Of a stretch of DNA of 64,000 nucleotides, positions 1 through 8,226 are shown piece after piece (position 1 is the stretch's first letter; each line of letters opens with the position of its first letter). The stretch is from NCBI RefSeq assembly GCF_003478445.1, contig NZ_QUET01000009.1, forward strand, positions 1 to 64,000. Direction: 5' to 3'. The stretch is from Roseburia sp. AM59-24XD (GTDB lineage Bacteria > Bacillota > Clostridia > Lachnospirales > Lachnospiraceae). The translations under genes and the position numbers were made by a program. The notes below the pieces were generated by a model. That model saw only the letters and a program-made list of their open reading frames with translations. It ran no database searches and was not told where the DNA came from.

Positions 1-88
1 TTCTTCTTGATCTGGACATAATAAGTACCTTCTTTCTTTTGGTGATTATAGTATATCAGATTCATTAAGAAATGTCGCTTTCAGTGCC

Positions 89-307
89 TTAATTTACGAG
101 TCCATTATAAAACATCAGAAAAACTACGCGAAAAATGTACTGCTTCAAATTATATAAAAGCGTCTTTGCGATGATTGTGTCCGGGTCTTTCCTGGCTTTA
201 TTCATGGCTCTAAGTCCCGGTATAATCCCCTTGATCCATACCTTCAGATGTGCAACCATCTCATAGACTACGCCGACCGTAAGCAACAAATTCCAAAATA
301 ACGACAT
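89..307 (-). CDS. Small membrane protein of unknown function (72 aa)
   Basis: I do not recognise a named family. The 72-residue product has a hydrophobic N-terminal segment (residues about 3-18, FWNLLLTVGVVYEMV), a basic central part (MNKARKDPD) and a second hydrophobic stretch near the C-terminus (IFRVVFLMFYNGLV), so it is probably a small membrane protein. I chose the ATG at 307 because an AGGCAGG-like ribosome site lies just upstream; an in-frame ATG at 340 would add 11 residues but has no such site. It lies downstream of, and on the same strand as, the DUF2798 gene but is separated from it by a hairpin. Confidence 0.5.
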   Translation of the reverse strand: MSLFWNLLLTVGVVYEMVAHLKVWIKGIIPGLRAMNKARKDPDTIIAKTLLYNLKQYIFRVVFLMFYNGLVN

Positions 308-420
308 AAAAACCTGCCTTTCTCCCATAGTGTAGACCATACGTGTTTATTCTTTGTTATTGTAACACGTTTGACGCATTTTTTCATCTGTGGATATGAA
401 CATTATCTATACAACATAAA

Positions 421-452
421 ATGACGGATAAACAATTTTGTTTATCCGCCAT
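421..452 (-). terminator. Hairpin terminator after the DUF2798 gene
   Basis: GGATAAAC and GTTTATCC form a perfect 8-bp stem around a 6-nt loop, extendable to about 13 bp with one mismatch. On the minus strand it begins about 5 nt after the DUF2798 stop codon and is followed by TTTTATGTT, a modest U-tract. Confidence 0.6.
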
Positions 453-456
453 CGTT

Positions 457-960
457 TTAACACGCCGCGTCCGGTTCTTCTATGATTTTTGTTTTCTTCT
501 CTTCTTCTGTCTCATTCCGAAAGATCGTCCGGAAGATCAGACGAACAAATGGTCCGCAATAAAACATCTGATAACAGATTGCCATCGGGAAATTCATTGC
601 CCATGTCTGAATCCATGTTCCGAAGGTCTTCGTCTCCTTAAACAGGATTGTCGCGACAAGACTCATGATCGGACACATGATACAGCAGATGCAGATAGAA
701 ATTGCATATGTGATAAACTGTGGTCGGTCATCCGGTTTCATAACGGTAAATGCCAGCCCTCTTGCAACTCGTCCAACAACGAAAAATTCTAAGATAAATG
801 CGACAGGCACCATGACCGGCAGCTCATGAACTGCGGCAAGAAATGTCGCTCCTGTAACCTTGCCCATATTATGAGCTACATTGTAGACAACCATTCCGTA
901 CACCATAACAGTGGCCATGATTGCAGTGAACACAACATCCTGAAACTTGTTTTTTGGCAT
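457..960 (-). CDS. DUF2798-type integral membrane protein
   Basis: The 167-residue product has about four hydrophobic helices: around FTAIMATVMVYGMVVYNV, LPVMVPVAFILEFFVVG, FITYAISICICCIMCPIMSL and WAMNFPMAICYQMFYCGP. This layout resembles DUF2798 proteins, which have no established biochemical function. I start it at MPKNKFQ (960) because AAGGAGG lies directly upstream; a longer in-frame reading to 1041 would run through the leader hairpin and has no ribosome site. The ribosome site lies in one arm of a long leader hairpin (965-1019), so translation may be controlled. The C-terminus is charged (ETEEEKKTKIIEEP). Confidence 0.7.
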   Translation of the reverse strand: MPKNKFQDVVFTAIMATVMVYGMVVYNVAHNMGKVTGATFLAAVHELPVMVPVAFILEFFVVGRVARGLAFTVMKPDDRPQFITYAISICICCIMCPIMSLVATILFKETKTFGTWIQTWAMNFPMAICYQMFYCGPFVRLIFRTIFRNETEEEKKTKIIEEPDAAC

Positions 961-964
961 AAAA

Positions 965-1019
965 AATCCTCCTTGATGATAACCTTTCGATGTGTTGTTC
1001 GTTATCATCCCGGAGGATT
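965..1019 (-). promoter_or_regulatory. Leader hairpin that buries the ribosome-binding site
   Basis: In the 5' leader of the DUF2798 gene, AATCCTCC pairs perfectly with GGAGGATT (965-972 with 1012-1019). After a 2x2 internal loop, GATGATAAC pairs with GTTATCATC (975-983 with 1001-1009) around a 17-nt loop. The GGAGG that serves the ATG at 960 is in one arm, so the folded mRNA would hide it. The 17 base pairs are read directly; a regulatory role (thermosensor, ligand or protein control of translation) is inference. Confidence 0.6.
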
Positions 1020-1058
1020 GTGCGTTTCCAATTTCGACCATATTTTATTAACTTGTGG

Positions 1059-1087
1059 ATTATAACATGATCTTTTCGAAATTGCAA
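1059..1087 (-). promoter_or_regulatory. Sigma-A-like promoter for the DUF2798 gene
   Basis: On the minus strand TTGCAA (1082-1087), a 17-nt spacer and a perfect TATAAT (1059-1064) lie about 100 nt upstream of the start codon. Transcription would begin near 1052, so the leader would include the complete hairpin at 965-1019. Confidence 0.6.
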
Positions 1088-1126
1088 TAGCAAAATTTAT
1101 TCTCGTTGGTATATGTCGGCGGATAT

Positions 1127-1155
1127 TTTACATATAAAGAAACAATTGCTATACT
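1127..1155 (+). promoter_or_regulatory. Sigma-A-like promoter for the MATE gene
   Basis: TTTACA (1127-1132), a 17-nt spacer and TATACT (1150-1155) lie about 40 nt upstream of the MATE start codon. Confidence 0.5.
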
Positions 1156-1193
1156 TGATAATACAGAATAAATTGATATAAGGGTGATTTATC

Positions 1194-2560
1194 ATGAAAC
1201 GAATTGATTTTGAAAAAGGAACCGTTACCGGAAATATACTTGGCGCAGCTCTGCCAATGCTGGTGGCGCAGATTCTTAATTTATTGTATAACATTGTGGA
1301 TCGAATCTATATTGCAAGAATACCGGAAACAGGAACCAAAGCACTTGGCGCTGTGGGACTTTGTTTCCCTTTGATCACGATCATTACTGCTTTTGCCAAT
1401 CTGTTTGGCGGCGGAGGTGCCCCCCTTTTCTCAATATACCGTGGTCAGAAGGAGGAGTCCAAAGCCGTCCGGATCATGAACACATCATTTACAATGCTTT
1501 GCCTCGGTGCGGTTATTCTGATGTGCTTCGGACTGTTTCTGGCACGTCCTCTGCTGGTGCTGTTTGGTGCCTCCGCAGATGCACTGCCCTACGCTTATCC
1601 ATACATGATGATCTATCTGATCGGCACCCTTCCCTCCATGATCGCTGTCGGAATGAATCCGTTTATCAATGCGCAGGGATATGCGTTGATCGGTATGTCA
1701 TCCGTGGCAATCGGTGCTGTCGCCAATTTAGTGCTTGATCCGTTGTTTATTTTTGTGTTTGGCTTGGGTGTGGAGGGGGCCGCAATCGCAACGGTGATCT
1801 CACAGTTTTTATCCGCCACATTTGTCGGTCATTTTCTGACACGGAGGCTGAATTTAAGGTACGCCTTCTGCGAAAAGAGGAGCTTCGCGGTTGTCTTGGT
1901 TATGCCAAAAATATTATCAGCCTTGGCACGGCAGGATTTATCATGCAGCTTACCAACAGTCTTGTTTCCATCTGCTGCAATCATGTTTTGTCTATTACGG
2001 GTGGTGATATATACATCTCGGTTATGACAATCGTATCAAGTGTTCGTCAGCTTGTGGAAACACCAATCTATGCGATCAATGAGGGGGCTTCGCCGATCTT
2101 AAGCTACAATTACGGAGCAAAACGCCCGTCCCGTGTCCGCAAGTCCGGTATTGTCATGGGTACGATGATCCTTGGCTATACGGCAGTTATGTGGGGGCTT
2201 ATCATTCTTGCTCCGGGTACGATGATCCGGGTGTTTAGCTCAGACCACGCTCTTGTTCAGGACTCCATCCCTGCACTCAAGCAGTATTTTGCCGCATTTA
2301 TTTTTATGGATCTGCAGTATATGGGACAGACCGTTTTCAAATCCCTGAACAAAAAGAAGCAGGCGATATTTTTCTCCCTGCTTCGTAAAGTAATTATTGT
2401 AGTACCGTTAACATATCTGATGCCGTTTGACTTTCATATGGGAACTTCCGGCGTCTTTCTGGCAGAGCCGGTGTCCAATATCATTGGCGGAGGCATGTGT
2501 TTTATCACCATGCTTTGCATTGTTTTGCCGGAGCTGAAACGAATGGAGCAGACATCGTGA
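1194..2560 (+). CDS. MATE family multidrug/cation antiporter (frameshift in this sequence)
   Basis: MATE exporters use a Na+ or H+ gradient to expel drugs and other organic cations across the cytoplasmic membrane. The N-terminal half (1194 to about 1858) starts with the family-typical NILGAALPMLVAQILNLLYN and carries about six membrane helices. The second half continues in another frame as CLGYAKNIISLGTAGFIMQ, with the family-typical EGASPILSYNYGA. The frame changes near 1859 (AAGGTACG); one extra G gives a continuous protein of about 455 residues, the usual MATE length. I read this as a lost base in a G run rather than a real mutation. Start codon ATG 1194 has an AAGGGTG ribosome site. The substrate cannot be told from sequence. 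Confidence 0.8.
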
Positions 2561-2571
2561 TCATTATAGGA

Positions 2572-2796
2572 TCATTCTCCAGGACTGCTTGAAATAACTT
2601 TTCCGGTATTCCAGAGCATTACCGTCCTTTTCGCGGCGTCAAGCCTCTCTTCTTCCGAATGAAAATCAATGGTTACAGAGTGGCATCCGCATTCCAGACA
2701 CATCACATAATAACCACAGCCGCATTCCTCTTCCAACAGTGCACCGCCATCGCATAACGGACAATCATTGATGTCTAACATTTCTTCAATATTCAT
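2572..2796 (-). CDS. Lar-like zinc-ribbon protein (74 aa)
   Basis: The short protein has CPLC near residue 12, GCGYYVMCLECGC in the middle and AAKRTVMLWNTG at the end. This is the pattern of the Lar (restriction alleviation) family: paired Cys motifs binding one zinc, then a conserved Ala...Trp-Asn. Lar proteins of phages and prophages modulate type I restriction; whether this chromosomal copy does so is unknown. It converges on the MATE gene with an 11-nt gap. A GAGG ribosome site precedes the ATG at 2796. Confidence 0.6.
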   Translation of the reverse strand: MNIEEMLDINDCPLCDGGALLEEECGCGYYVMCLECGCHSVTIDFHSEEERLDAAKRTVMLWNTGKVISSSPGE

Positions 2797-2914
2797 AAGC
2801 GTTCCTCTTCTATTCTTTAAATTTATATTGATCCAGCAGGTGGATCACGAAAATCGTTCTCTCAATAATATAGAGCAAAACAGCACTGAAAGTCAACTTG
2901 ATATCAGAAAATGG

Positions 2915-3445
2915 CTAACAGCATTTTAAACCGGCTTCTTTGCAGGCATTATAAAAAGCAGCAAGACCGGTTTCCTCAAAATCCAGATGTGCCTCGTATT
3001 CCTGCTGTGTCGTTTCAAATTCCAGACTACCTTTGCCCCGGCATTTGATGGTCATACGGTAGCATCCCTTTTCGGTATGCGTCCGGTCGATCACCATGAT
3101 CTTGCGCACCTCTGTGATATCGTGATATCGCACCACATGTTGCCTGCGATTGACATTGAGACTGATCGCATCATTATCGAACTGAAGCTTTAACTGCATC
3201 ACGCCCTTTGTGCGTTTTTCGCGAAATGCATAATACACACATACGATCAACAATGCGATAACAAACGCGCCTTCCGGCATATATTCTTCCACATAATAAT
3301 TGTAGATTCCAAAGATGTGGTCGATCAGACAGTATGCCAGAAATTCCACTGCATAACACCCCATAAAAAGAAATGCTGCATGTAAGCCCCAGCGTTTTGT
3401 AGATAACGCACTGTCATTTACGGTGATTTGGTATGATTGATTCAT
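2915..3445 (-). CDS. Two-helix membrane protein with a soluble C-terminal domain
   Basis: The 176-residue product has two hydrophobic helices in the first half (around LHAAFLFMGCYAVEFLAYCL and GAFVIALLIVCVYYAF). A soluble part of mostly beta character follows (MQLKLQFDNDAISLNVN, RMTIKCRGKGSLEFET). This order resembles bacterial membrane-anchored YcxB/PH-like proteins, but I cannot assign a family firmly. The ATG at 3445 is preferred because TGGAGA lies 6-8 nt upstream; an ATG at 3457 is possible. It is the next gene downstream of the lipase on the same strand. Confidence 0.55.
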   Translation of the reverse strand: MNQSYQITVNDSALSTKRWGLHAAFLFMGCYAVEFLAYCLIDHIFGIYNYYVEEYMPEGAFVIALLIVCVYYAFREKRTKGVMQLKLQFDNDAISLNVNRRQHVVRYHDITEVRKIMVIDRTHTEKGCYRMTIKCRGKGSLEFETTQQEYEAHLDFEETGLAAFYNACKEAGLKCC

Positions 3446-3530
3446 TGTGGTCTCCATTTTCTTAATTCTTTTTTCATTCATAAAAGTCAAACAGACTGGG
3501 AAGATGATAATATGCAATTGTCTTTGAAGC

Positions 3531-4724
3531 TTAAAATCCCCGCGCCTTCAGATTGGCAACAAGCTGCACATAGAACTCGCGTACATCAAAACCGGGAATA
3601 TTCTCGCGATTCAGATCAATCACGTTGCCATGGGAAATTCCTCGTTTTCCTTTGATCGTCAGAAACTGATAGTTCTCGCCCCACGGAAAGGATTCCTCTC
3701 CCACAAGCCCATCGTTTGCACCGTCAAAATATTTCACCAGCGGATAGGTAAAATTAAGCGGAAATCTTCCGGACATTGGCCGGTTGAGCTTTGATCCGAC
3801 CGACTGATAATAAATTGCCGGATCATCTTTGATCTCATCGTTAAATGCCTTGCAGTTTTCAAAGGTAAGATCATATACGGCTGCAAGAAAATCCGGATTC
3901 ACATCTCCAAGCTTAGCGGCACCGGTATTATATGCTGATTCAACCATATGCTGCTGTTTTTCGGGAATTTTATGAAGCAGATAATCGGCGAACTGACAGC
4001 CTCTGTGCGGCGTGTTGATCGTTGTCACCGATGCGATGCAAGGTGCCGCGTCCGTCAGTGCGATCATTGCTCTGGAGTCCAGCCCCCCCTTGGAATGCGC
4101 AATGATATTTAACTTTTCGCAGCCGGTTTCCTCAATGATCTGATGCACTCTCACGGCAAGTTCCCTTGCACTGTCTCTCACCGCAGATGCACTGTTATGA
4201 TTGCCATAGTAGACCGTAGCACCGTTTCGCTCAAGCTCTGCCGGGATCCTTCCCCAATAATTTAAATGCTCAAAATCCCGGAAAAACACACCGTGTACCA
4301 TCAGTATCGGATATTTTGTCTGACAGATCTGCTGCTCCTTACGCTCCTGATTTCTCCGGTCACGCATCCGTTCCATTTTGATCTCCTGATCAACGGTTTT
4401 GATAATAATATGAAGCATGATCAGATGAAGGATTGGGATCCACCCACACACGATTCCAAGAACTCTCCAGCGGATGCCGAGCTGTTCCGATGTAAGATAA
4501 ACCGTAATGATACCGATCCAAAAAATAAGAGCCTCAACAAGAATACCAATACCTAGACGGATCAGCCAGTACATTGTCTGCTGTGTGATCCCTGCCGGTC
4601 CGTCAAACCACTTCTGATAATAACCGAAAAATCCAAACAGCAAATAAACAGATACTAATATCGTAGTCACACAAAAAAGCTTCAGCATGATCCTTCCAAA
4701 ATTACAGATTCTGATTCGTTTCAT
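3531..4724 (-). CDS. Membrane-anchored lipase/esterase (alpha/beta hydrolase)
   Basis: The 397-residue protein has three N-terminal membrane segments (to about residue 115), a basic linker (KMERMRDRRNQERKEQQ) and then a lipase domain. YPILMVHGVFF opens the fold and supplies the oxyanion hole. AHSKGG holds the nucleophilic serine, TINTPHRG is the next conserved block, NDGLV probably holds the acidic residue and ISHGNVI the histidine. This is the layout of staphylococcal/Bacillus-type lipases. The active domain would sit at the membrane; its side and the substrate are not evident. An AAGGAG ribosome site precedes the ATG at 4724. Confidence 0.8.
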   Translation of the reverse strand: MKRIRICNFGRIMLKLFCVTTILVSVYLLFGFFGYYQKWFDGPAGITQQTMYWLIRLGIGILVEALIFWIGIITVYLTSEQLGIRWRVLGIVCGWIPILHLIMLHIIIKTVDQEIKMERMRDRRNQERKEQQICQTKYPILMVHGVFFRDFEHLNYWGRIPAELERNGATVYYGNHNSASAVRDSARELAVRVHQIIEETGCEKLNIIAHSKGGLDSRAMIALTDAAPCIASVTTINTPHRGCQFADYLLHKIPEKQQHMVESAYNTGAAKLGDVNPDFLAAVYDLTFENCKAFNDEIKDDPAIYYQSVGSKLNRPMSGRFPLNFTYPLVKYFDGANDGLVGEESFPWGENYQFLTIKGKRGISHGNVIDLNRENIPGFDVREFYVQLVANLKARGF

Positions 4725-4766
4725 TCATTCTATCTCCTTTTTTCTCTTTGTTTTGATGGAGAAAAT

Positions 4767-5225
4767 TTATTGGCAACGATAAGAAAAATATTTTCTTCCC
4801 TGCTCCTGCCCTGCTCCAATTTTATTATAAAAACGAATGGATGGTGTATTCCAGTCAAGGCAGCTCCATTCTATCTGTGAGAAACCGTCCTGCTTCACAA
4901 ATTCCTTCAGCTTTGCAAAAAATATTGTTCCTAGTCCGCAATGGCGATACTTTTCAATTAAAAACATATCCTCCATATGAACCCCGCCCTCTGCCGCAAA
5001 CGAACAAAACACCGGATAATAAACAGCATATCCGATTGCCTCGTTATCATATTCCGCAATCAAAGCAGTTGCTATTTTCTTCTGGAAGATCCAATAATGC
5101 AATTTCTCCTGGGACCCCGTCATATCCTGCGGTCTCTTCTCATAGGCAGCCAACCCTTTTATCATAGTTTGAAGCAAGGCGATGTCCTTTTCTGTAGCTT
5201 TTCTTACCGTAAACGTTTCATGCAT
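4767..5225 (-). CDS. GNAT acetyltransferase similar to spermidine/spermine N1-acetyltransferase
   Basis: The 152 residues follow the SSAT pattern: GLAAYEKRP near the N-terminus, MEDMFLIEKYRHCGLGTIFF (acceptor loop and acetyl-CoA pyrophosphate-binding motif A, usual consensus Q/RxxGxG/A) and EWSCLDWNTPSIRFYNKIGA near the C-terminus. SSAT-like enzymes acetylate polyamines, thialysine or related amines with acetyl-CoA. The substrate here is inference from the family. A GGGAG ribosome site precedes the ATG. Confidence 0.75.
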   Translation of the reverse strand: MHETFTVRKATEKDIALLQTMIKGLAAYEKRPQDMTGSQEKLHYWIFQKKIATALIAEYDNEAIGYAVYYPVFCSFAAEGGVHMEDMFLIEKYRHCGLGTIFFAKLKEFVKQDGFSQIEWSCLDWNTPSIRFYNKIGAGQEQGRKYFSYRCQ

Positions 5226-5316
5226 TTTTATTCTCCCTTTTATTTTTTTATAAAATACAAACCAAGCATTGTCATGATGTGTTCCTCTCTTGCCTAATGT
5301 CTGTTTCGAAATTGCT

Positions 5317-5977
5317 CTAGATGATCAATAAATTCATCACTAAATTAACCATAATGTCTTTTTCTTTTGGATCTGACTCTGCAATCATCAATGTTATTGC
5401 CACTAATGCACCATCACTTATTCTTTTCTGCCCCTCATTATACAGGGCATCATTACGAGCCAAAAACTCTAAAAACAATGATGCCGCTATCCTCTTACAG
5501 CCGTCCGCATATGGATGATCTTTTATCATAAAATACAGAAGATTAGCTGCTTTTTCCTCTAATGAAGGATACACATCTTCACCAAACGCACTTTGATAAA
5601 TTGACACAAGAATACCTTCTACTTTTCCTACTTCTTTTTCAATGCCAAAAGCATCTGAATGAAAAGAATCTTCCATTCGATTTACCATATTACAACAATC
5701 TTCATATTACTCGATAACCCACAGATATAATTACCTCTAGGCTGTAGAATTGAACTGGACGGTCAGAATTTGCAATGTGCATTTTTTGCACATTGCTTTC
5801 TCTAACTAATTCCTTCTCCTTGAAAACATTATTCACATGTCTCGTAATAACCGTTCTGTCTACCTGAAAAAGCTCCGTCATCTGAGCTTGTGTGAGCCAT
5901 ACAGTATCATTTTCAACAGGTACTGTCAATTTGATTTCATTGTCTTTCGTTTCAAATAGCATAATTTCTGTTGCCAT
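5317..5977 (-). pseudogene. RhuM-Fic family gene with an internal deletion
   Basis: The 5' part (5977-5702) encodes the RhuM N-terminus (VWLTQAQMTELFQVDRTVI; then VNNVFKEKELVRESNVQKM; ends SVGYRVI). The 3' part (5688-5317) encodes the Fic/DOC-like C-terminal domain with EDVYPSLEEKAANLLYFMIK and HPYADGCKRIAASLFLEFL, matching the Fic motif HPFxxGNxR with Cys in place of Asn. Intact proteins of this type are about 330 residues; here the halves total about 214 and lie in different frames, so roughly 115 central residues are gone. Unlike other breaks in the window this is not a single-base event. The Fic half has no obvious ribosome site of its own. Confidence 0.75.
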
Positions 5978-6020
5978 ACACTAATCACCCCTTTCATACA
6001 CGCTTTCCACTATTCTCATA

Positions 6021-6530
6021 TTAAAACTGCGAATAATTATTTGTAATAAATTCATAGGCTTCTTCTGAATGTTTAAATATTTTAACCCTTGCACCATATT
6101 GACTCAGTTCCTGCCATAAGTCGTTTTTTATTCGATTAAATTCTATTACCCATTTTATGTTCCACCATAAAAAATTCCATGTTGGTTTTGAATTATAAGA
6201 CTCTCTTCCATTTCTTTGATTCATCCATCGCTTAAATGCCCTGATCAATCTTGTCGCCGTATATTCATCCAGCACAATAATATAATCACAGCACTTAAAG
6301 CTCTCCTTCAGGATTTTTCTCGGAGAGCCTTCTACAATCCAGTTATTTTCTGCTATGATATCATGAAAATATCGATCTCGTTCCTCCGGGCTTCTTTTCA
6401 CATCTCCACTCGAAGTCCTTTTCCAGACAATATTGTCTTTTTCATAATACGGAATATTATATTGTTTTGATATTCGTTTGGCAAGGGTTGTTTTTCCGCT
6501 TGCAACCGAACCGATAATGTCTATTTTCAA
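6021..6530 (-). CDS. P-loop nucleoside/nucleotide kinase-like protein
   Basis: The 169-residue protein starts with a Walker A motif, IIGSVASGKTTLAKRIS. A short lid-like region and IIVLDEY (likely Walker B strand) follow. The layout matches the adenylate-kinase-like family annotated as topology modulation protein/FlaR, whose substrate is generally unknown. The start is a TTG at 6530: GAGGAGG sits 7 nt upstream and no in-frame ATG lies between it and the P-loop. Confidence 0.65.
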   Translation of the reverse strand: MKIDIIGSVASGKTTLAKRISKQYNIPYYEKDNIVWKRTSSGDVKRSPEERDRYFHDIIAENNWIVEGSPRKILKESFKCCDYIIVLDEYTATRLIRAFKRWMNQRNGRESYNSKPTWNFLWWNIKWVIEFNRIKNDLWQELSQYGARVKIFKHSEEAYEFITNNYSQF

Positions 6531-6610
6531 ACAAAGACCTCCTCAAGCCAGATGTTTTTTTGTTTCTTATCTCCTGCAATGAATTCAATGGTAAAGAAAA
6601 TCGAAACTAT

Positions 6611-7099
6611 TTAGAGTTTGTATTGCATGAAATTACCATTATGAACAAATCCATATGCTGTATATAATTTCACGCCCATATCTGAAGCTGTAATCTGAAT
6701 CGTACCACACCCATAATCCCTGGCTTCGTCGACAACTCTATTTAAAAGTTCTTTTGCAATTCCTCTCCGTCTGTAATTTGGATTTGTAAACATACTGGAT
6801 AAAAGCCCAATCCTTCCGCTGGGGCATCCGAAATATGGCGGTTTTTCTACAAAAGACATCCCGCTTGTTCCTATAATTTTCCCATTATCTACAGCAATCC
6901 ATGAAACAAATGTACCATCCTTCATATGACGTGTATAATAATCCAGTAAAGCCGGCTTTAAATCAATATCTTCTTTTGCACCTTCTTCTCTCAGCTGATT
7001 TATTCTCATTTCAATGAATGTGTTCAAATCCTTTTCACTTAGCTTTCTATACTCGATTTGCATTTCTTTTGTCTCCAATTTCTTAAAATCAAATGCCAT
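6611..7099 (-). CDS. GNAT family N-acetyltransferase
   Basis: Residues about 95-140 carry the GNAT core: SSMFTNPNYRRRGIAKELL (acetyl-CoA binding motif A with RRRGIA) followed by ITASDMGVKLYTAYGFV (motif B). The N-terminal half (EYRKLSEKDLNTFIEMRINQ) is typical of the family. The substrate is unknown. The start codon overlaps the end of the upstream YjbR-like gene by 11 nt, so the two are probably translationally coupled. Confidence 0.75.
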   Translation of the reverse strand: MAFDFKKLETKEMQIEYRKLSEKDLNTFIEMRINQLREEGAKEDIDLKPALLDYYTRHMKDGTFVSWIAVDNGKIIGTSGMSFVEKPPYFGCPSGRIGLLSSMFTNPNYRRRGIAKELLNRVVDEARDYGCGTIQITASDMGVKLYTAYGFVHNGNFMQYKL

Positions 7100-7469
7100 T
7101 TATTGCATTCCCGCTTTCTAAAATCTCCCGTTGTTTCTTCTTACTGAAGCCACTAAGCACAAGATGATATGATTTATCTAACAAATCTTTTAGTAAATCA
7201 TCTTCGACTTCACCATTGGGATTGATGGAATTCCAATGCTGCTTGTTCATGTAATACCCCGGTATAATATCCTCATATTGCTGACGCAAAAAGCTTCCCT
7301 CTGACGGCTCTAATTTCAAAGTTATGTAATAGGGTCTGTTGTTTTCGCCAAGGCACACTGCCGCAAACATTTTTCCGCCTACCGCATAACGAATCCAGTT
7401 CCATTGCGGCGGTAGTTTTGTAACACCGGTTTTCTTCATAAGAAAATCGTCAATCCAGGCATATCTCAT
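7089..7469 (-). CDS. MmcQ/YjbR family protein
   Basis: The 126-residue product has YALxxKMFA-like and LKLEPSEGSFLRQQYEDI blocks, the sequence YYMNKQHWNSINPNG, and a C-terminal helix LLDKSYHLVLSGFSKKKQ. These match the MmcQ/YjbR (CyaY-like fold) family, small proteins proposed to bind DNA but without a settled function. It overlaps the following GNAT gene. No strong ribosome site is visible before the ATG at 7469. Confidence 0.75.
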   Translation of the reverse strand: MRYAWIDDFLMKKTGVTKLPPQWNWIRYAVGGKMFAAVCLGENNRPYYITLKLEPSEGSFLRQQYEDIIPGYYMNKQHWNSINPNGEVEDDLLKDLLDKSYHLVLSGFSKKKQREILESGNAINGI

Positions 7470-7518
7470 CTGTGTTAATGCAGACCAGATTTTACACTGA
7501 TCAAGCCGTACTCCGCAG

Positions 7519-7776
7519 TCACCTTCCTTTATATGAAACAGAAGCGACCTTAGCGATATAACTATATTCTAATATTTCAGGTAAACTCATTTTCTCAAAA
7601 TTCAAAGAATCGCAATCATACCTATCCACATCAGGAATTTCAATTACACCTTCACATGATGTTGTGACTCTTAAACACACTTCTTTGCCATCAGATTTTA
7701 CTATTATAATTGCAGGCATTTCATATTTTATCGTACATACATCTTTCCTACAATGACTTTTTATTTCTGCTGCCAT
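7519..7776 (-). CDS. Hypothetical protein (85 aa)
   Basis: No family recognised. The reading frame overlaps the last 16 nt of the upstream GNAT gene and lacks a clear ribosome site, so it may depend on translational coupling or be a remnant. The product is a mix of predicted beta strands (MPAIIIVKSDGKEVCLRVTT) and an acidic middle (EIPDVDRYDCDSL). It lies within the accessory array, on the same strand as its neighbours. Confidence 0.4.
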   Translation of the reverse strand: MAAEIKSHCRKDVCTIKYEMPAIIIVKSDGKEVCLRVTTSCEGVIEIPDVDRYDCDSLNFEKMSLPEILEYSYIAKVASVSYKGR

Positions 7777-8186
7777 GTCATGAAATAATCTTTTTCTCCG
7801 GTAGCTTTATCAAGGCTATAAGACTTGATCTCAAATCCTTCTCTTTTATAAAAGGAAATAGCACGTGTGTTTTGCTGATATACATTCAGGAATAATTTAG
7901 TTTTTCTATTCTTTATATAATCAAGCAAAAGTCTGCCTATGCCGTGTGACTGCATTTCAACAGAAACAAAAATGCCTTCAATATATTCGCCGCTTAAACC
8001 TATAAATCCTTGTATCATTTTACCATTTTCATATACATAGACTTCTGCCTGCGACAACATTTCTTTCACTAATTCAAAATTATTTTTCCAATATTGAGCA
8101 GAAATAAAATAATGTGCTTTTAAATTGGTATCTAACCAGATATCAGCAACTTGATCTATATCTGATTTCTGTAATTCTCTAATCAT
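7761..8186 (-). CDS. GNAT family N-acetyltransferase
   Basis: The protein begins MIRELQKSDIDQVADIWLDT, a standard GNAT N-terminus. IEGIFVSVEMQSHGIGRLLL provides motif A (QSHGIG binds acetyl-CoA) and VYQQNTRAISFYKREGFE is motif B. At 141 residues it is a single GNAT domain of the YjaB-like size. An AGAGG ribosome site precedes the ATG. The substrate is unknown. Confidence 0.75.
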   Translation of the reverse strand: MIRELQKSDIDQVADIWLDTNLKAHYFISAQYWKNNFELVKEMLSQAEVYVYENGKMIQGFIGLSGEYIEGIFVSVEMQSHGIGRLLLDYIKNRKTKLFLNVYQQNTRAISFYKREGFEIKSYSLDKATGEKDYFMTWQQK

Positions 8187-8226
8187 AATAATTGTCCTCT
8201 ACAAAATCCCTTTGTTGCATCATTGT

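Noticed and set aside
421..792. Plus-strand frame opposite the DUF2798 gene
   Set aside because: It starts inside the terminator hairpin and is antisense to a better supported gene.
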